Numbered from the stretch's first letter, positions 9,158 to 18,898 are shown. The stretch: 64,000 nucleotides of DNA from Catenuloplanes atrovinosus (GCF_031458235.1 NZ_JAVDYB010000001.1:7320501-7384500); one strand, 5' to 3'. Numbers and translations: made by a program. The notes: generated by a model from the letters alone, not told the origin.

Positions 9158-9576
9158 GACGTCACCGCCGCCCCGTCCTGGGCGTCCTCGTCGTCGTCCT
9201 CGACGCCGAGGAGATCCTCTTCCTCACGCGCCCGGGCCAGCAGCTCCATGCCGCGTTCCACGTTCAGCGCGGTGCGGATGCCGTGCAGCGACAGGCCCAG
9301 CTCGACCAGCGTGATCGCCACCGCCGGGCGCATGCCGACCACCACGGTCTCCGCGTCCAGCACCTTGGAGATCGCCGCGATCGTGGACAGCATCCGGCCG
9401 ACGAACGAGTCGACGATGTCCAGCGCGGTGATGTCGATGATCACACCGTGCACGCCGGTCTCGACGATCCGCGCGGAGAGGTCCTCCTGGAGTTGCAGCG
9501 CGATCTGGTCCTCCATGTCGACCTGGATCGACACCAGCAGGAAGTCCCCGATCTTGAGGACCGGCACGCGCTCCAT
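9154..9576 (-). CDS. rsbS: Stressosome scaffold RsbS (single STAS domain)
   Basis: 140 residues forming one STAS domain. The phosphorylation site is conserved: Ser57 in ALDIVDSFVGRM corresponds to the RsbS Ser that RsbT modifies. The tail (EEEDLLGVEDDDEDAQD) is strongly acidic, an addition beyond the STAS core. The ATG overlaps the rsbR stop in a TGATG arrangement, giving stoichiometric coupled translation as expected for a co-assembled scaffold. Confidence 0.92.
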   Translation of the reverse strand: MERVPVLKIGDFLLVSIQVDMEDQIALQLQEDLSARIVETGVHGVIIDITALDIVDSFVGRMLSTIAAISKVLDAETVVVGMRPAVAITLVELGLSLHGIRTALNVERGMELLARAREEEDLLGVEDDDEDAQDGAAVTS

Positions 9577-10454
9577 CAGGACTCCCGCCGGGCCGCGCCG
9601 CGGCGGCCGAGGTCCGCGCCGGTGCGGCGCACCGCGTGGCGCAGCGCGTCGGCCAGCGTGGCCTTCGTCGCGATGTCGCCGAACTCGATGCCGAGCGCCA
9701 CGATCGTCTGCGCGATCTGCGGCCGGATGCCGGAGATGATGCACTCCGCGCCCATCAGCCGCGCGGCCACCACGGTCTTCAGCACGTGCTGCGCGACCTG
9801 GGTGTCCACCGCCGGGACGCCGGTGATGTCGATGATCGCGTACGGCGAGCCGGTGTCCACCAGCGTCTGGAGCAGGCGCTCCATCACCACCTGGGCGCGC
9901 GCGGAGTCGAGCGTGCCGACCAGCGGCACCGCGACCACGCCGTCCCACAGCTTGACCACCGGCGTGGCCAGCTCCAGCAGCTGCTCCGCCTGGTCCGCGA
10001 TGACCTCCTCGCGGGCCTGCGCGTACGTCTCGAACGTGAACAGGCCCAACTGGTCGACGAGCGCGCCGAACGCGATGAAGTCGCTCAGCGCCCGCGAGTC
10101 CGCGTCGTGCACGCCGGTGGCGGTGGCGAACGCCTCCTTCGCCGCGAAGACGCTGACCGCGGTCTCCGTGGAGGTGAAGCCCTGGAGCGCGCGGGAGCGG
10201 GACATCTCGCTCAGCACCGCGCGCAGCTCGCCGCCGGCGTCGCCCTGCAGCTCGGCGGCGCCGCTCGCCAGCAGGTCGCGCAGGGCCCGGAACAGCTCCC
10301 GGACCTGCCGGTCCAGCTCGCCCTGGCTGAGCCGCCCGCGCAGCGAGGTCGCCACCTCACGCACCCACGACTCGGCGATCCTGTCCTGGTGCTCGTCGAG
10401 CAGCGCGGTGAGCCGGCTCGCCGTCTCCGTGCTGAGCGCCACGTTCGCCTCCAT
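9576..10454 (-). CDS. rsbR: Stressosome co-antagonist RsbR
   Basis: 292 residues: a helical N-terminal sensor region (about 1-165, globin-like length) and a C-terminal STAS domain. Both RsbR phospho-threonines are recognisable, in PAVDTQVAQHV and RPQIAQTIVALG. The N-terminal part reports stress to the RsbR/RsbS core. An in-frame extension reaches 10622 but has poor codon bias; GGGAG 7 bp before the ATG at 10454 supports this start. First gene of the six-gene operon. Confidence 0.9.
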   Translation of the reverse strand: MEANVALSTETASRLTALLDEHQDRIAESWVREVATSLRGRLSQGELDRQVRELFRALRDLLASGAAELQGDAGGELRAVLSEMSRSRALQGFTSTETAVSVFAAKEAFATATGVHDADSRALSDFIAFGALVDQLGLFTFETYAQAREEVIADQAEQLLELATPVVKLWDGVVAVPLVGTLDSARAQVVMERLLQTLVDTGSPYAIIDITGVPAVDTQVAQHVLKTVVAARLMGAECIISGIRPQIAQTIVALGIEFGDIATKATLADALRHAVRRTGADLGRRGAARRES

Positions 10455-10558
10455 GTCAGCTCCCAGGTCGTCGCCTGAGGTCTGAGGTGCCTGGGGATCA
10501 TTCGGTTGACCGACCGGTGGGACACTATCACCGGTGCGACGACCGTTACTTGCTCGAC

Positions 10559-10572
10559 GCCAAGTATTTGGC
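10559..10572. promoter_or_regulatory. Inverted repeat in the rsbR / STAS antagonist intergenic region
   Basis: GCCAA-GTAT-TTGGC is a perfect 5-bp inverted repeat between the divergent rsbR and STAS genes. It could be an operator or part of a promoter serving either side. Short arms make this tentative. Confidence 0.25.
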
Positions 10573-10639
10573 ATCGGCCTCACACTGCGAGCATGCCGTC
10601 GGTGGAGTAGCGTTTCGTCCATAACAGGAGGTCGGCTAA

Positions 10640-10990
10640 ATGTCCTTGACGGTTAAGACCGAACAGCGCGATGACGTGGTCGTCGTGTCGGTGGCTGGTG
10701 AGCTCGACATGGCCACCGCGCCGCAGCTGCAGGATCAGATCACCGACCTGTTGGAGAAGGGCCGCACACGGCTCGTCTTCGACCTGGCGGAGGTCTCGTT
10801 CTGCGACTCGACCGGCCTGTCCGTCTTCGTGCGCGCCAAGAACAGCACGGACGACAGCGGCGGCCTGGTCCGGCTCGCGGCGCCGCAGCGCGGGGTGCTG
10901 CGCATCCTCGAGGTGAGCGGCCTGGTCGAGGTCCTCCAGACGTATCCGACGGTCGACGAGGCCGTGGACGGCGCGCCGGCCTCGGCCTGA
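10640..10990 (+). CDS. Anti-sigma factor antagonist (STAS, RsbV/SpoIIAA type)
   Basis: 116 residues, one STAS domain with the anti-anti-sigma signature FCDSTGLSVFV; the Ser is the site phosphorylated by an RsbW-type kinase and dephosphorylated by a PP2C phosphatase. AGGAGG lies 9 bp upstream of the ATG. It is divergent from the stressosome operon, so the expected order of signalling is RsbT, then the PP2C phosphatase, then this protein, then release of a sigma factor. No sigma factor or RsbW gene is in the window. Confidence 0.92.
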   Translation: MSLTVKTEQRDDVVVVSVAGELDMATAPQLQDQITDLLEKGRTRLVFDLAEVSFCDSTGLSVFVRAKNSTDDSGGLVRLAAPQRGVLRILEVSGLVEVLQTYPTVDEAVDGAPASA

Positions 10991-11014
10991 CGCGCCGCAC
11001 GTCACATCTCCTGA

Positions 11015-11560
11015 CTACTTCTCGGTGATCGTCGTGGCGGTCACCGAGTCGTCGCTGCCCGCGGTCCCCTCGACGGTCACGGTGTCCCCCTCGGCCAGGT
11101 CGGTCAGCGCGCCGTCCGCGGCCACCCGCACCGCGGTGCCGTCGGACGTCTTCACGGTGACCGTGCGGCCGTCCCCGGTCACGATGTAGACCGTGCTGCC
11201 GTTGACCAGCTTGACGGTTCCCTCGGTGGTGCCACCGCCGGTCGGCTGCGCGGACTCCGTCGCGGCCGGCTGCCGGCCCGGGAAGCCGCCGCCCTGGAAG
11301 CCGGCGGCGCCCGCCGCTCCGCCGCCTCCCGGGCCCGACGTCGTGGTCGTGCCCCAGCGCTGCTGGATCTGGACGCCGGCCAGCACGCCGCCGCCCAGCA
11401 GCAGCACCGCGGCCAGGCACGGTGTCCACCGGTTCCACCACTGTCTCGGGGCGGTCGCGGCCAGCTGCGCAGCCAGCCCGTCGTGGTCCCGCGCCCCCGG
11501 CAGCACGGCCGTGTCGCCGCTGTCGGCCGTACCCCGGTGCTTCGATCTTCTGAAGGCCAT
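11015..11560 (-). CDS. Anchored DUF5666-like protein in efflux operon
   Basis: 181 residues: cytoplasmic basic N-terminus, one transmembrane helix (about residues 48-66, CLAAVLLLGGGVLAGV), a Gly-rich linker and a small beta domain (about 110-180) with two similar hairpins, TVKLVNGSTVYIVTGDG and VTVEGTAGSDDSVTATT. This resembles the DUF5666/OB-like domain. It is 12 bp behind the permease gene, so it is probably an accessory part of the same efflux system. Confidence 0.65.
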   Translation of the reverse strand: MAFRRSKHRGTADSGDTAVLPGARDHDGLAAQLAATAPRQWWNRWTPCLAAVLLLGGGVLAGVQIQQRWGTTTTSGPGGGGAAGAAGFQGGGFPGRQPAATESAQPTGGGTTEGTVKLVNGSTVYIVTGDGRTVTVKTSDGTAVRVAADGALTDLAEGDTVTVEGTAGSDDSVTATTITEK

Positions 11561-11572
11561 TGACTCGGATTC

Positions 11573-12769
11573 CTATTCGTAGCGGAGTGCGTCGATCGGG
11601 CGGAGACTCGCGGCGCGACCGGCCGGGTAACCGCCGAAGAACAGGCCGATCGCCACGGAGACACCCAGCGCCAGGAAGACCGAGCCGGGCACGATGACCG
11701 GCTGGACGCCGGCGATCTCGAACCGGGCGCCGAGCACCGCGATCAGCACGCCCAGGCCGCCGCCGGTCAGGCTCAGGATGGTGGCCTCGGCGAGGAACTG
11801 GGTCAGGATCACCCGGCGCGGTGCGCCGAGCGCCTTGCGGATGCCGATCTCCCGGGTCCGCTCGGTGACCGTGACCAGCATGATGTTCGTGATGCCGATG
11901 CCGCCGACCAGAAGCGAGACGCCGGCGACCGCGCCGAGCAGCACGGTGAACGTGTCCGCGGTCTCCGTCTGCGTCTCCAGCAGCTGCGACGCGTTCTGGA
12001 TCCGGTACGGCGCGGTATCGCCCTCGTCGATGCCGAGCCGCTGGTCCAGGATCGTGGCGATCTCGTTCTGCGCCGCGGCGACCCGGTCGGCGGCGACCGC
12101 CTCCACCACGATCGAGCTGAGCGAGCCGTACCCGGCCAGCGTCTGCTGCACGGCGGTGAGCGGCGCGATCGCCAGGTCGTTGGCATCCTGCACGCCGGAG
12201 GAGGACTTCTCGGCCAGCACGCCGACCACGGTGAACAGCGCGCCGCCGACCGTGACCCGCGCGCCGACCGGGTCGGCGCCCTCGAACAGCTCCTCCGCCA
12301 CGGTCTGCCCGATCACGGTCACCCGGCGGCCCTGGCTCACGTCCGCGTCGGTGAAGGCGGCGCCGCGCTCGATCCGGTAGGACTGCGCGCCGAGATAGCC
12401 GGTCACGGTGCCGATGAACTGGCTGACCTCGTGGTCGGTGCCGTCGTAGGTGAGCGTGCCGGACGCGTTGACCACCGGCGAGACGGATCTCACGTCCGGC
12501 GCCAGCGTCTCGTCCTGGAGCGCGTCCGCGATCTCCGTGGTCAGCGCCGTGTTCGTGGTGCCGCCGCGGTTCGCGCTCATCACCGTGATGGTGTTCGTGC
12601 CCAGCGCGGAGATCTGGCTGGTGATCGCGGCCGCGGAGCCGTTGCCGACCGCCACCAGCAGGATCACCGCCGCGACCCCGATCAGGATGCCGAGCATGGT
12701 CAGGGCGGAGCGGAGCCTGTTCGCGGCCACGCCCCTGACCGCGAACGTGAGGATCTCCCAGCTGCTCAT
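11573..12769 (-). CDS. MacB-type ABC transporter permease (FtsX family)
   Basis: 398 residues. One N-terminal transmembrane helix ([20 protein letters not shown]), a large extracellular MacB periplasmic core domain (about 55-270) and three C-terminal helices with the [14 protein letters not shown] coupling segment typical of the FtsX domain. This is the membrane part of a tripartite-like exporter of peptides, lipids or antibiotics. The ATG at 12769 overlaps the ATPase stop by 4 nt (ATGA). Confidence 0.92.
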   Translation of the reverse strand: MSSWEILTFAVRGVAANRLRSALTMLGILIGVAAVILLVAVGNGSAAAITSQISALGTNTITVMSANRGGTTNTALTTEIADALQDETLAPDVRSVSPVVNASGTLTYDGTDHEVSQFIGTVTGYLGAQSYRIERGAAFTDADVSQGRRVTVIGQTVAEELFEGADPVGARVTVGGALFTVVGVLAEKSSSGVQDANDLAIAPLTAVQQTLAGYGSLSSIVVEAVAADRVAAAQNEIATILDQRLGIDEGDTAPYRIQNASQLLETQTETADTFTVLLGAVAGVSLLVGGIGITNIMLVTVTERTREIGIRKALGAPRRVILTQFLAEATILSLTGGGLGVLIAVLGARFEIAGVQPVIVPGSVFLALGVSVAIGLFFGGYPAGRAASLRPIDALRYE

Positions 12770-13485
12770 CGCCTGTTTCTCTCGTCGGAGCGGACCTGGC
12801 CGTCGAAGAGCCGGATCAGCCGCCGGGCCCGCGCGCCCACCTCGGCCTCGTGCGTGATCAGCACGATCGTGCGGCCCTGCGCGTGCAGGTCGTCGAAGAT
12901 GGCCAGCACGTCCTCGGTGGAGCGGCTGTCCAGGTTTCCGGTCGGCTCGTCCGCCAGCAGCAGCGCCGGCTCGGTGACCAGCGCGCGGGCCACCGCCACG
13001 CGCTGCTGCTGGCCGCCGGAGAGCTGGTTCGGCTCGTGGCCGGCGCGCGCGCCGAGCCCGACCAGGTCCAGCGCGGCCAGCGCCCGCTTCCGGCGGGCGA
13101 CCGGCTTCACGCCCGCGTAGGCGAGCGGCAGCTCCACGTTGGCGAGCGCGGTGGTCCGCGGGATCAGGTTGAACGACTGGAAGATGAAGCCGATCAGGCG
13201 GTTCCGGACCACCGCGAGCTGCCGGTCGGAGAGTTCGCTGACGTCCACGCCGTCCAGCAGGTAGCGGCCGGTGGACGGGACGTCGAGGCAGCCCAGGATG
13301 TTCATCAGCGTGGACTTGCCGGAGCCGGACGAGCCCATGACGGCGACGTAGTCGCCGCGGTCCACGGTGAGCGAGACGCCGGCCAGCGCGTGCACGGTGG
13401 CCTCGCCCTCGCCGTACACCTTGCGCAGCCGCTGCACCTCGATGACCGGCTCGGCGGTGGTCCCCGCCGGTGCCGCGGTGGTCAT
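12766..13485 (-). CDS. MacB-type ABC transporter ATPase
   Basis: 239 residues. All ABC motifs are present: Walker [11 protein letters not shown]-loop FQSFN, signature [15 protein letters not shown], Walker [14 protein letters not shown] and the H-loop His in ITHE. The GNLD sequence after Walker B is typical of the LolD/MacB/FtsE group. The ATG at 13485 overlaps the adaptor stop by 4 nt. Confidence 0.95.
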   Translation of the reverse strand: MTTAAPAGTTAEPVIEVQRLRKVYGEGEATVHALAGVSLTVDRGDYVAVMGSSGSGKSTLMNILGCLDVPSTGRYLLDGVDVSELSDRQLAVVRNRLIGFIFQSFNLIPRTTALANVELPLAYAGVKPVARRKRALAALDLVGLGARAGHEPNQLSGGQQQRVAVARALVTEPALLLADEPTGNLDSRSTEDVLAIFDDLHAQGRTIVLITHEAEVGARARRLIRLFDGQVRSDERNRR

Positions 13486-14690
13486 TGGCCGCCACCCCGC
13501 ATGCCGCCGCCGGGCTGGGCCGCGCCGCCGGGCTGGGTGCCGCCGGCCGGGAAGCCGCCGCCGGCCGGGAACTGGCCGCCGCCGCCCTGCTGGGAGGCGC
13601 TCTCCTCGATCGTGTAGAGCACCTGGTCGCCGACGGCCAGACCCGAGGTGATCTCGGTCATCGTGTCGCCCTCCAGGCCGATCTCCACCGGCGTGGACAC
13701 CTGCTGGCCGTCGACCACCGTGGTGACCGTGTGGCCGCGGCCGGCGGACGTGATCGCGGCCGAGTTGACCATCACGACGTTCGCCGCGGTGCCGGTGGTG
13801 ACCGCGACCGTGACGGTCTGGCCGGACTTCGCGCCCTCCGGGACCTCGTCGAGCGAGAGCGTGGCGCCGTACGTGACGGAGGAGTCCTGGCCGCCGTCGC
13901 CGGAGCTGTGCGGATCGATCGCGGCGACGGTCGCGGTGGCGGTGACGCCGGTCAGCGCGTTCCAGGTGACGGTGGCGGTCTGGCCCTCCTCCAGCTTCGT
14001 GGCGTCCGCCTCCGCGAACGAGGCGGTGACCTGGAGCGCGTTCAGGTCCGCGATCTCGGCGAACGCGCCGCCGGAGTCGGTGCTCTGGTCGCTCCCGCCG
14101 CTCTGCCCGGTCTGACCGGTCTGGCCTCCGCTGCCGCTCGCCGTACCGCCGATGCTGCCGTTGATCGTGATGACGGTGCCGTCCATGGTGGCGGTCAGCG
14201 TGGTGCCCGCCACCGCGTCCGCCGCCTCCTCGACCGCCAGCTCGGCCCGCGTCACCTCCGCCTCCGCCGACGTGGTGTCGCTGCCCTCCGCCTCGGCCCG
14301 GGCCAGCGCGTCCTGCGCGGCCGTGAGATCGGCCCGTGCCGCCTCCAGGCTCCGGTTCGCCGCGGCCGGGTCGAGCTTCGCGAGCACCTGGCCCTTCGTC
14401 ACGGTGTCGCCGACCTTGACGGCGATCTCGGTGACCGTGCCGGACGTGCCGAAGCTCGCGCCGGCCGTGGTCGCGCTCTCCACGGTGCCGTCCGCGCTGA
14501 CCGTCGACGTGACGGTTCCCTGCTGCACGGTCAGCGTCCGCGTCGTGCCCGCGGTCGTGCTCGCCTCGCCGCGCGCGGGCTGGGCGAGGGAGAAGTAGGC
14601 CCACACGCCGAGACCCACGATTGCCAGCCCGAGGCCGGTATTGACAATCCAGGAGGGGCGGCGAGCGAGAAGGGGTCGTCGCACAGACAT
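13482..14690 (-). CDS. HlyD/MacA-type efflux adaptor
   Basis: 402 residues. A transmembrane anchor (about 16-35), then lipoyl/beta-barrel segments split by a coiled-coil hairpin (about 100-180), then a membrane-proximal domain and a Gly/Gln/Pro-rich tail. It contains a GQTGQTGQSGG low-complexity insert. It links the MacB-type permease to the cell envelope. I chose the ATG at 14690 (SVRRPLLARRPSW) as the membrane anchor start; an upstream in-frame GTG/ATG extension to 14768 looks non-coding. Operon order is adaptor, ATPase, permease, DUF5666-like. Confidence 0.85.
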   Translation of the reverse strand: MSVRRPLLARRPSWIVNTGLGLAIVGLGVWAYFSLAQPARGEASTTAGTTRTLTVQQGTVTSTVSADGTVESATTAGASFGTSGTVTEIAVKVGDTVTKGQVLAKLDPAAANRSLEAARADLTAAQDALARAEAEGSDTTSAEAEVTRAELAVEEAADAVAGTTLTATMDGTVITINGSIGGTASGSGGQTGQTGQSGGSDQSTDSGGAFAEIADLNALQVTASFAEADATKLEEGQTATVTWNALTGVTATATVAAIDPHSSGDGGQDSSVTYGATLSLDEVPEGAKSGQTVTVAVTTGTAANVVMVNSAAITSAGRGHTVTTVVDGQQVSTPVEIGLEGDTMTEITSGLAVGDQVLYTIEESASQQGGGGQFPAGGGFPAGGTQPGGAAQPGGGMRGGGQ

Positions 14691-14788
14691 GCGCGTAGCG
14701 TCGCCGCCCCCTCTCGATACCGGCCCATGACGGCCTCGGAGCCGACTGGGAAGCGGCGGATCAGACATTTTCGATACATGCCGGTGGG

Positions 14789-16474
14789 GTGTGTCAGACT
14801 CGTCCGGTGAGCGCCGTGACGGCCGTGCCGCTCCGGGACGACTACGAGGGTCGTCCGGGGCGCGGTGGTGGGCGCGTGCCGGTGCTGACCGGCCGGCCGG
14901 AGCCGCGCGGGCATCGACGGCCGTCGGACAGTCCGGATCGGCGGGCGGCGGCCGGGTGGGCGATCTTCTTCGGGCTGCTCGGGCTCGGCTACCGCCTGTT
15001 GCTGGTGCGTGCCGAGGTGCCGCCCGGCGACGCGGCGGAGGCCGGCGCCGGGCTGGCGGCGCTGCGCATCGCGCAGGGGCAGGAACTGCCGCTGTTCCTG
15101 GACAGCGAGCGGTACATGGGCTCGCTGCAGGCGTTCCTCGCGGCGCCGTTCGTGCGCGTGCTCGGCACCGGGTGGTGGTCGGTGCGGCTGCCCGCGCTGA
15201 TCTGCTTCGCCGGGTTCCTGATCGTGGCGTACATGCTGCTCCGCCGCCTCTACACGCCCTGGTTCGCGGCGCTGTCGATCGGCCTGTTCGCGCTCGGCTC
15301 GGACCGGGTGATCCGCGACGAACTGACCGGCGCCGGGGCGTACCCGGAGATGCTCCTCGCGGTCACGCTGCTCCTGCTGCTCACCGTGCGGCTGGCCGGC
15401 GCGGAGCTGAAACGCCCCGGGCTCGGCCTGTTCGGCTGGGGCGTGCTGGCCGGCCTCATGGTGTGGACGCACTGGTGGGTGCTGCCGTTCGTGGCCGCCG
15501 CCGGCGTGATGCTGCTGCTCAGCTTCAGGCGCGCGCTGGTCTGGCTGCTCGTCGCGGCCGGCACCGCGGCCGGCGCGGTGCCGCTGATCGCCTACGCCGT
15601 GCTCGGCTCGCCGCGCAGCCCGTTCGACCGGCTCGTGCTGGCCAGCGGCAACCTGATCGAGGCACCGCTCGCGGACCGGCTGACCGGCACGCTGTTCACC
15701 GCGATCCCGATCAGCGGCGGCCTGTGCGCGCCCGGCGAGTGCGTGGCCTGGCAGGCGTGGTGGGGCCCGGCGTACCTGGCGCTGCTCCTGGTGGCGCTGA
15801 TCGCCGCGATCCGCGGCTTCGGCGACGCGCCGCCCGGCCGGGTCCCGCGGCACGCCGGCCGACTCGCGCTGATCCTGGCCGCCGCGCTCACGCTCGCGGT
15901 CTTCTTCGTCACCGCCAACTCCGCGCTCGCCCCCGCGGTCGCCGCGAAGAACCTGCACTACACGCTGATCGCGCTGCCCGCCGTGCTGTGGCCGCTGTGG
16001 CGCGCCGCCGCCCGCCTGTGGGGCCGCCGCGCCCGTACGCTGGTGGCCGCCTTCACCGGCCTGATCGGCTCCGCGGTCCTCGCGGCCGTGCTCGCGCTCG
16101 CGGTCGCCGCCACCGCCGCGCTGATCCTCAGCGGCCCCGCGATCTCCGCCCCGGCCGAGGACGAGCGTGAGCTCGTCGCCGCGCTCGACCGCGCCGGCGC
16201 CACCCGCGTCTACTCCGACCGCGACACCTGCGACCGCATCACGTTCATCACCGGCGAACGCATCATCTGCGCGGTCATCGACGCCCGCCTCAACCAGCGC
16301 GGCGACCGCTTCCCCGTCCACGGCACCGTCGTCCGCGCCGCCCCCGAGCCCGCCTGGGTCCTCCTCGCCGGCTCCGAGCTGGACGTCGCGTTCACCGCCT
16401 TCCGCGACCGCACCCTCCGCGTCTTCGACGTCACTCCGGCCGGCGGCTACCTCATCTACCAGGAAGACCGCTGA
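14789..16474 (+). CDS. GT-C family membrane glycosyltransferase (PMT/ArnT-like)
   Basis: About 561 residues with 10-12 hydrophobic helices. The first extracytoplasmic loop has the acidic motif seen in lipid-dependent GT-C enzymes (LVRAEVPPGDAAEAGAG). The fold suggests transfer of a sugar from a polyprenyl phosphate donor to a cell-surface acceptor; neither can be read from sequence. Several GTG codons (14789, 14807, 14816) could start it and none has a good ribosome binding site. It is divergent from the efflux operon and convergent with the sensor kinase. Confidence 0.7.
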   Translation: MCQTRPVSAVTAVPLRDDYEGRPGRGGGRVPVLTGRPEPRGHRRPSDSPDRRAAAGWAIFFGLLGLGYRLLLVRAEVPPGDAAEAGAGLAALRIAQGQELPLFLDSERYMGSLQAFLAAPFVRVLGTGWWSVRLPALICFAGFLIVAYMLLRRLYTPWFAALSIGLFALGSDRVIRDELTGAGAYPEMLLAVTLLLLLTVRLAGAELKRPGLGLFGWGVLAGLMVWTHWWVLPFVAAAGVMLLLSFRRALVWLLVAAGTAAGAVPLIAYAVLGSPRSPFDRLVLASGNLIEAPLADRLTGTLFTAIPISGGLCAPGECVAWQAWWGPAYLALLLVALIAAIRGFGDAPPGRVPRHAGRLALILAAALTLAVFFVTANSALAPAVAAKNLHYTLIALPAVLWPLWRAAARLWGRRARTLVAAFTGLIGSAVLAAVLALAVAATAALILSGPAISAPAEDERELVAALDRAGATRVYSDRDTCDRITFITGERIICAVIDARLNQRGDRFPVHGTVVRAAPEPAWVLLAGSELDVAFTAFRDRTLRVFDVTPAGGYLIYQEDR

Positions 16475-16523
16475 ACCCTGTGCCGATCCCGTCGCCGGTT
16501 CGGCAGTGTGCCGGCGCCGGGGA

Positions 16524-18176
16524 TCACTCGGTGGGGAGGAGGACGCGGAAGGTGGCGCCCTGGCCGGGGGCGGTGCTGAGCTCGACGTGGCCGCCGTGGG
16601 ACTGGACGATGGCGGCGACGATGGAGAGGCCGAGGCCGGAGCCACCGGCGCCGGGGACACCACGAACGCGGCTGGACTCGACGCGGTAGAGGCGCTCGAA
16701 GACGCGATCCGCGTGCTCGGGCGGGATGCCGGGGCCGGTGTCGCTGACCTCCAGCACGGCGTAGCCGGAAACCGGTGCCGTCCCACCGGTACGGGACGAC
16801 GACGGCCCCGCGGTCACGGCGGTCCCGGCCCGCCCGCCGTGGCCGCGGATTCCCCGGCCCGGCGCCGCGGGCACGGCGTTACCCGGCCCGGCCGGCCCGG
16901 GCGCCGCCGCGACCGCGTGGGGTGGGGTCCAGCGGCCGACGCGGATGGTGATCTGGGCGTCGGGCGGGGTGTGGACGAGGGCGTTGTTGACCAGGTTGGT
17001 GGCGACCTGGCGGAGGCGGTGTTCGTCGCCGGGTACGGTGATCGGCTCGAAGTCGTCGTCGGGCGCGAGCGCGGCCAGGCGGATGCGGCGGTCGGGGACG
17101 CGGGCGTGGGCGTCGCGAATGGTGTCGGCGGCGATCTGGAGCACGTCGACGGGACGGCGCTGGAGCGGGCGCTGCTGGTCGAGCTTGGCGAGCAGCAGCA
17201 GGTCCTCGACGAGCAGGCCCATCCGGGCGGCCTCGGACTCGATGCGGCTCATGGTCTCGTCCAGCGCCGGGCCGGGCGGTGCGCCGCCGCGCCGGTAGAG
17301 CTCGGCGAAGCCCCGGATCGAGGTCAACGGCGTGCGCAGCTCGTGGCCGGCGTCCGCGACGAACTGGCGGAGCCGGGCCTCGGACGCGGTACGCGCCCGG
17401 ATCTCCGCCTCGATGCGGGCGAGCATGGAGTTGAGCGCGATGCCGAGCCGGCCCGGTTCGGTGTGCGGGTCGGCGTCGTCCGCGCGGTGGGACAGGTCGC
17501 CGGCGGTGATCTGGGCGGCCATCGCCTCCATCCGGGTGAGCGGGTGCAGGCCGAGCCGGACGACGAGCGCGGCGGCCAGGCCGAGCAGCAGCAGCACGAC
17601 CAGCTCGACCGCCAGGTTGATCAGCAGCAGGCCGTCCGCGGTCCGGTCGATGTCCTCCAGCGAGGCGCCCTTCAGCACCAGCACCGGCAGACGGCCGTCG
17701 TCGGTCAGCATCACGGCCTCCTGCACCGTGATCCGCCAGGTGGTGCCGTCGGACAGCCGCACCGTCGTGGGCTCGTCCCTTCCGGCCTGCGCGGTCACGT
17801 CCGCGGTGTCGACCTGCGCGTCGCCGGCCTGGCGGTCGGTGCAGAGCAGCGTGCCGTCCGTCAGGTACAGGCTGAGGATCTGCTGGGGGCCGGCGAACTG
17901 CCCGGGCAGCGCGGGCGTCGGCGGGCCGCCCGGGTTGGCCGGGCTGAACGGCGCGCCGGTGTCGGAGCGGGTGGAGCAGAGCCGGTCGGCGACCATGGCG
18001 GGGTTGTCCACCCGGTTGCCCAGCCGGTCGTCGAGCTGGTCGGTCATGTAGCTGCGCAGCAGCCACACGCCCGCCAGGTTCGCCACCAACAGCGCCACGG
18101 TCGCCAGCGAGGCGATCGCCAGCACCAGCCGCGACCGCAGCGTCCAGTGCCGCCACCGGCGCACCCGCCAGGTCAC
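16524..18176 (-). CDS. Two-component sensor histidine kinase
   Basis: 550 residues: transmembrane helices at about 17-40 and 184-206 flank an extracellular domain of some 140 residues; HAMP follows, then HisKA with His278 in AGHELRTP, and HATPase with Asn394/Asn398 (N-box), SDTGPGIP and GSGLGLSIV. A Pro/Ala/Gly-rich insert of about 55 residues (416-470) sits inside the ATPase domain, between the N-box and G1 box. The GTG start overlaps the response-regulator stop by 4 nt. It belongs to the PhoR/TrcS-like group paired with an OmpR-type regulator. Confidence 0.93.
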   Translation of the reverse strand: MTWRVRRWRHWTLRSRLVLAIASLATVALLVANLAGVWLLRSYMTDQLDDRLGNRVDNPAMVADRLCSTRSDTGAPFSPANPGGPPTPALPGQFAGPQQILSLYLTDGTLLCTDRQAGDAQVDTADVTAQAGRDEPTTVRLSDGTTWRITVQEAVMLTDDGRLPVLVLKGASLEDIDRTADGLLLINLAVELVVLLLLGLAAALVVRLGLHPLTRMEAMAAQITAGDLSHRADDADPHTEPGRLGIALNSMLARIEAEIRARTASEARLRQFVADAGHELRTPLTSIRGFAELYRRGGAPPGPALDETMSRIESEAARMGLLVEDLLLLAKLDQQRPLQRRPVDVLQIAADTIRDAHARVPDRRIRLAALAPDDDFEPITVPGDEHRLRQVATNLVNNALVHTPPDAQITIRVGRWTPPHAVAAAPGPAGPGNAVPAAPGRGIRGHGGRAGTAVTAGPSSSRTGGTAPVSGYAVLEVSDTGPGIPPEHADRVFERLYRVESSRVRGVPGAGGSGLGLSIVAAIVQSHGGHVELSTAPGQGATFRVLLPTE

Positions 18177-18898
18177 TCCTCGGCGCTCCGGGGCAGGCGG
18201 AGCGCGTAGCCGACACCGCGGACCGTGTGGATCAGCGGCGGGTCCCAGCGGTCGATCTTCTTGCGCAGGTAGTAGACGTAGGACTCGACGATCCGGCCGT
18301 CACCGCCGAAGTCGTAGCTCCACACCCGGTCCAGGATCTGCGCCTTGCTGACCACCCGGCCCGCGTTGACCAGCAGGTACCGGAGCAGGTTGAACTCGGT
18401 CGGGGACAGCTCGACCAGCTTGCCGCCGCGGCGGACCTCGTGCGCGTCCTCGTCCAGCTCCAGGTCGGCGTACCGCAGCATGCCGTTGTCCTCGGCGGAG
18501 TCCGCGTCGCCGCGGCTGCGGCGCAGGATCGCCCGGATGCGCAGCACGACCTCCTCCAGGCTGAACGGCTTGGTGACGTAGTCGTCCGCGCCGACCGTGA
18601 GGCCGGAGATCCGGTCCTCGACCGCGTCGCGCGCGGTCAGGAACAGCACCGGGACCGGACGGGCGCCGGATCGCAGCCGCTGCGCGACCTGGAAGCCGTC
18701 CAGGTCGGGCAGCATCACGTCGAGGACGACCAGGTCGGGCTCGAACTCGGTGGCGACGGTCAGCGCCTCGTGGCCGCCGTTCGCCACCCGCACGTCGAAG
18801 TGGATCAGACGAAGCGTGGCCGACAGCAACGCGCAGATGTTCGGCTCGTCGTCGACGACGAGAACCTTCGTTGGCCGTGCTTCGGTCTGCTGACGCAC
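18173..18898 (-). CDS. OmpR-family response regulator
   Basis: 241 residues: receiver (VVDDEPN, phosphoacceptor Asp in LVVLDVMLPDLDG, Lys in TKPF) and C-terminal winged helix (LSPTEFNLLRYLL, HTVRGVGYALR). The start is the GTG at 18898 because AGGAGG lies 7 bp before it; a longer reading to 18952 adds a non-conserved tail. First gene of the pair with the overlapping kinase. The targets are unknown; the efflux adaptor encoded upstream is a plausible one. Confidence 0.94.
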   Translation of the reverse strand: MRQQTEARPTKVLVVDDEPNICALLSATLRLIHFDVRVANGGHEALTVATEFEPDLVVLDVMLPDLDGFQVAQRLRSGARPVPVLFLTARDAVEDRISGLTVGADDYVTKPFSLEEVVLRIRAILRRSRGDADSAEDNGMLRYADLELDEDAHEVRRGGKLVELSPTEFNLLRYLLVNAGRVVSKAQILDRVWSYDFGGDGRIVESYVYYLRKKIDRWDPPLIHTVRGVGYALRLPRSAEE

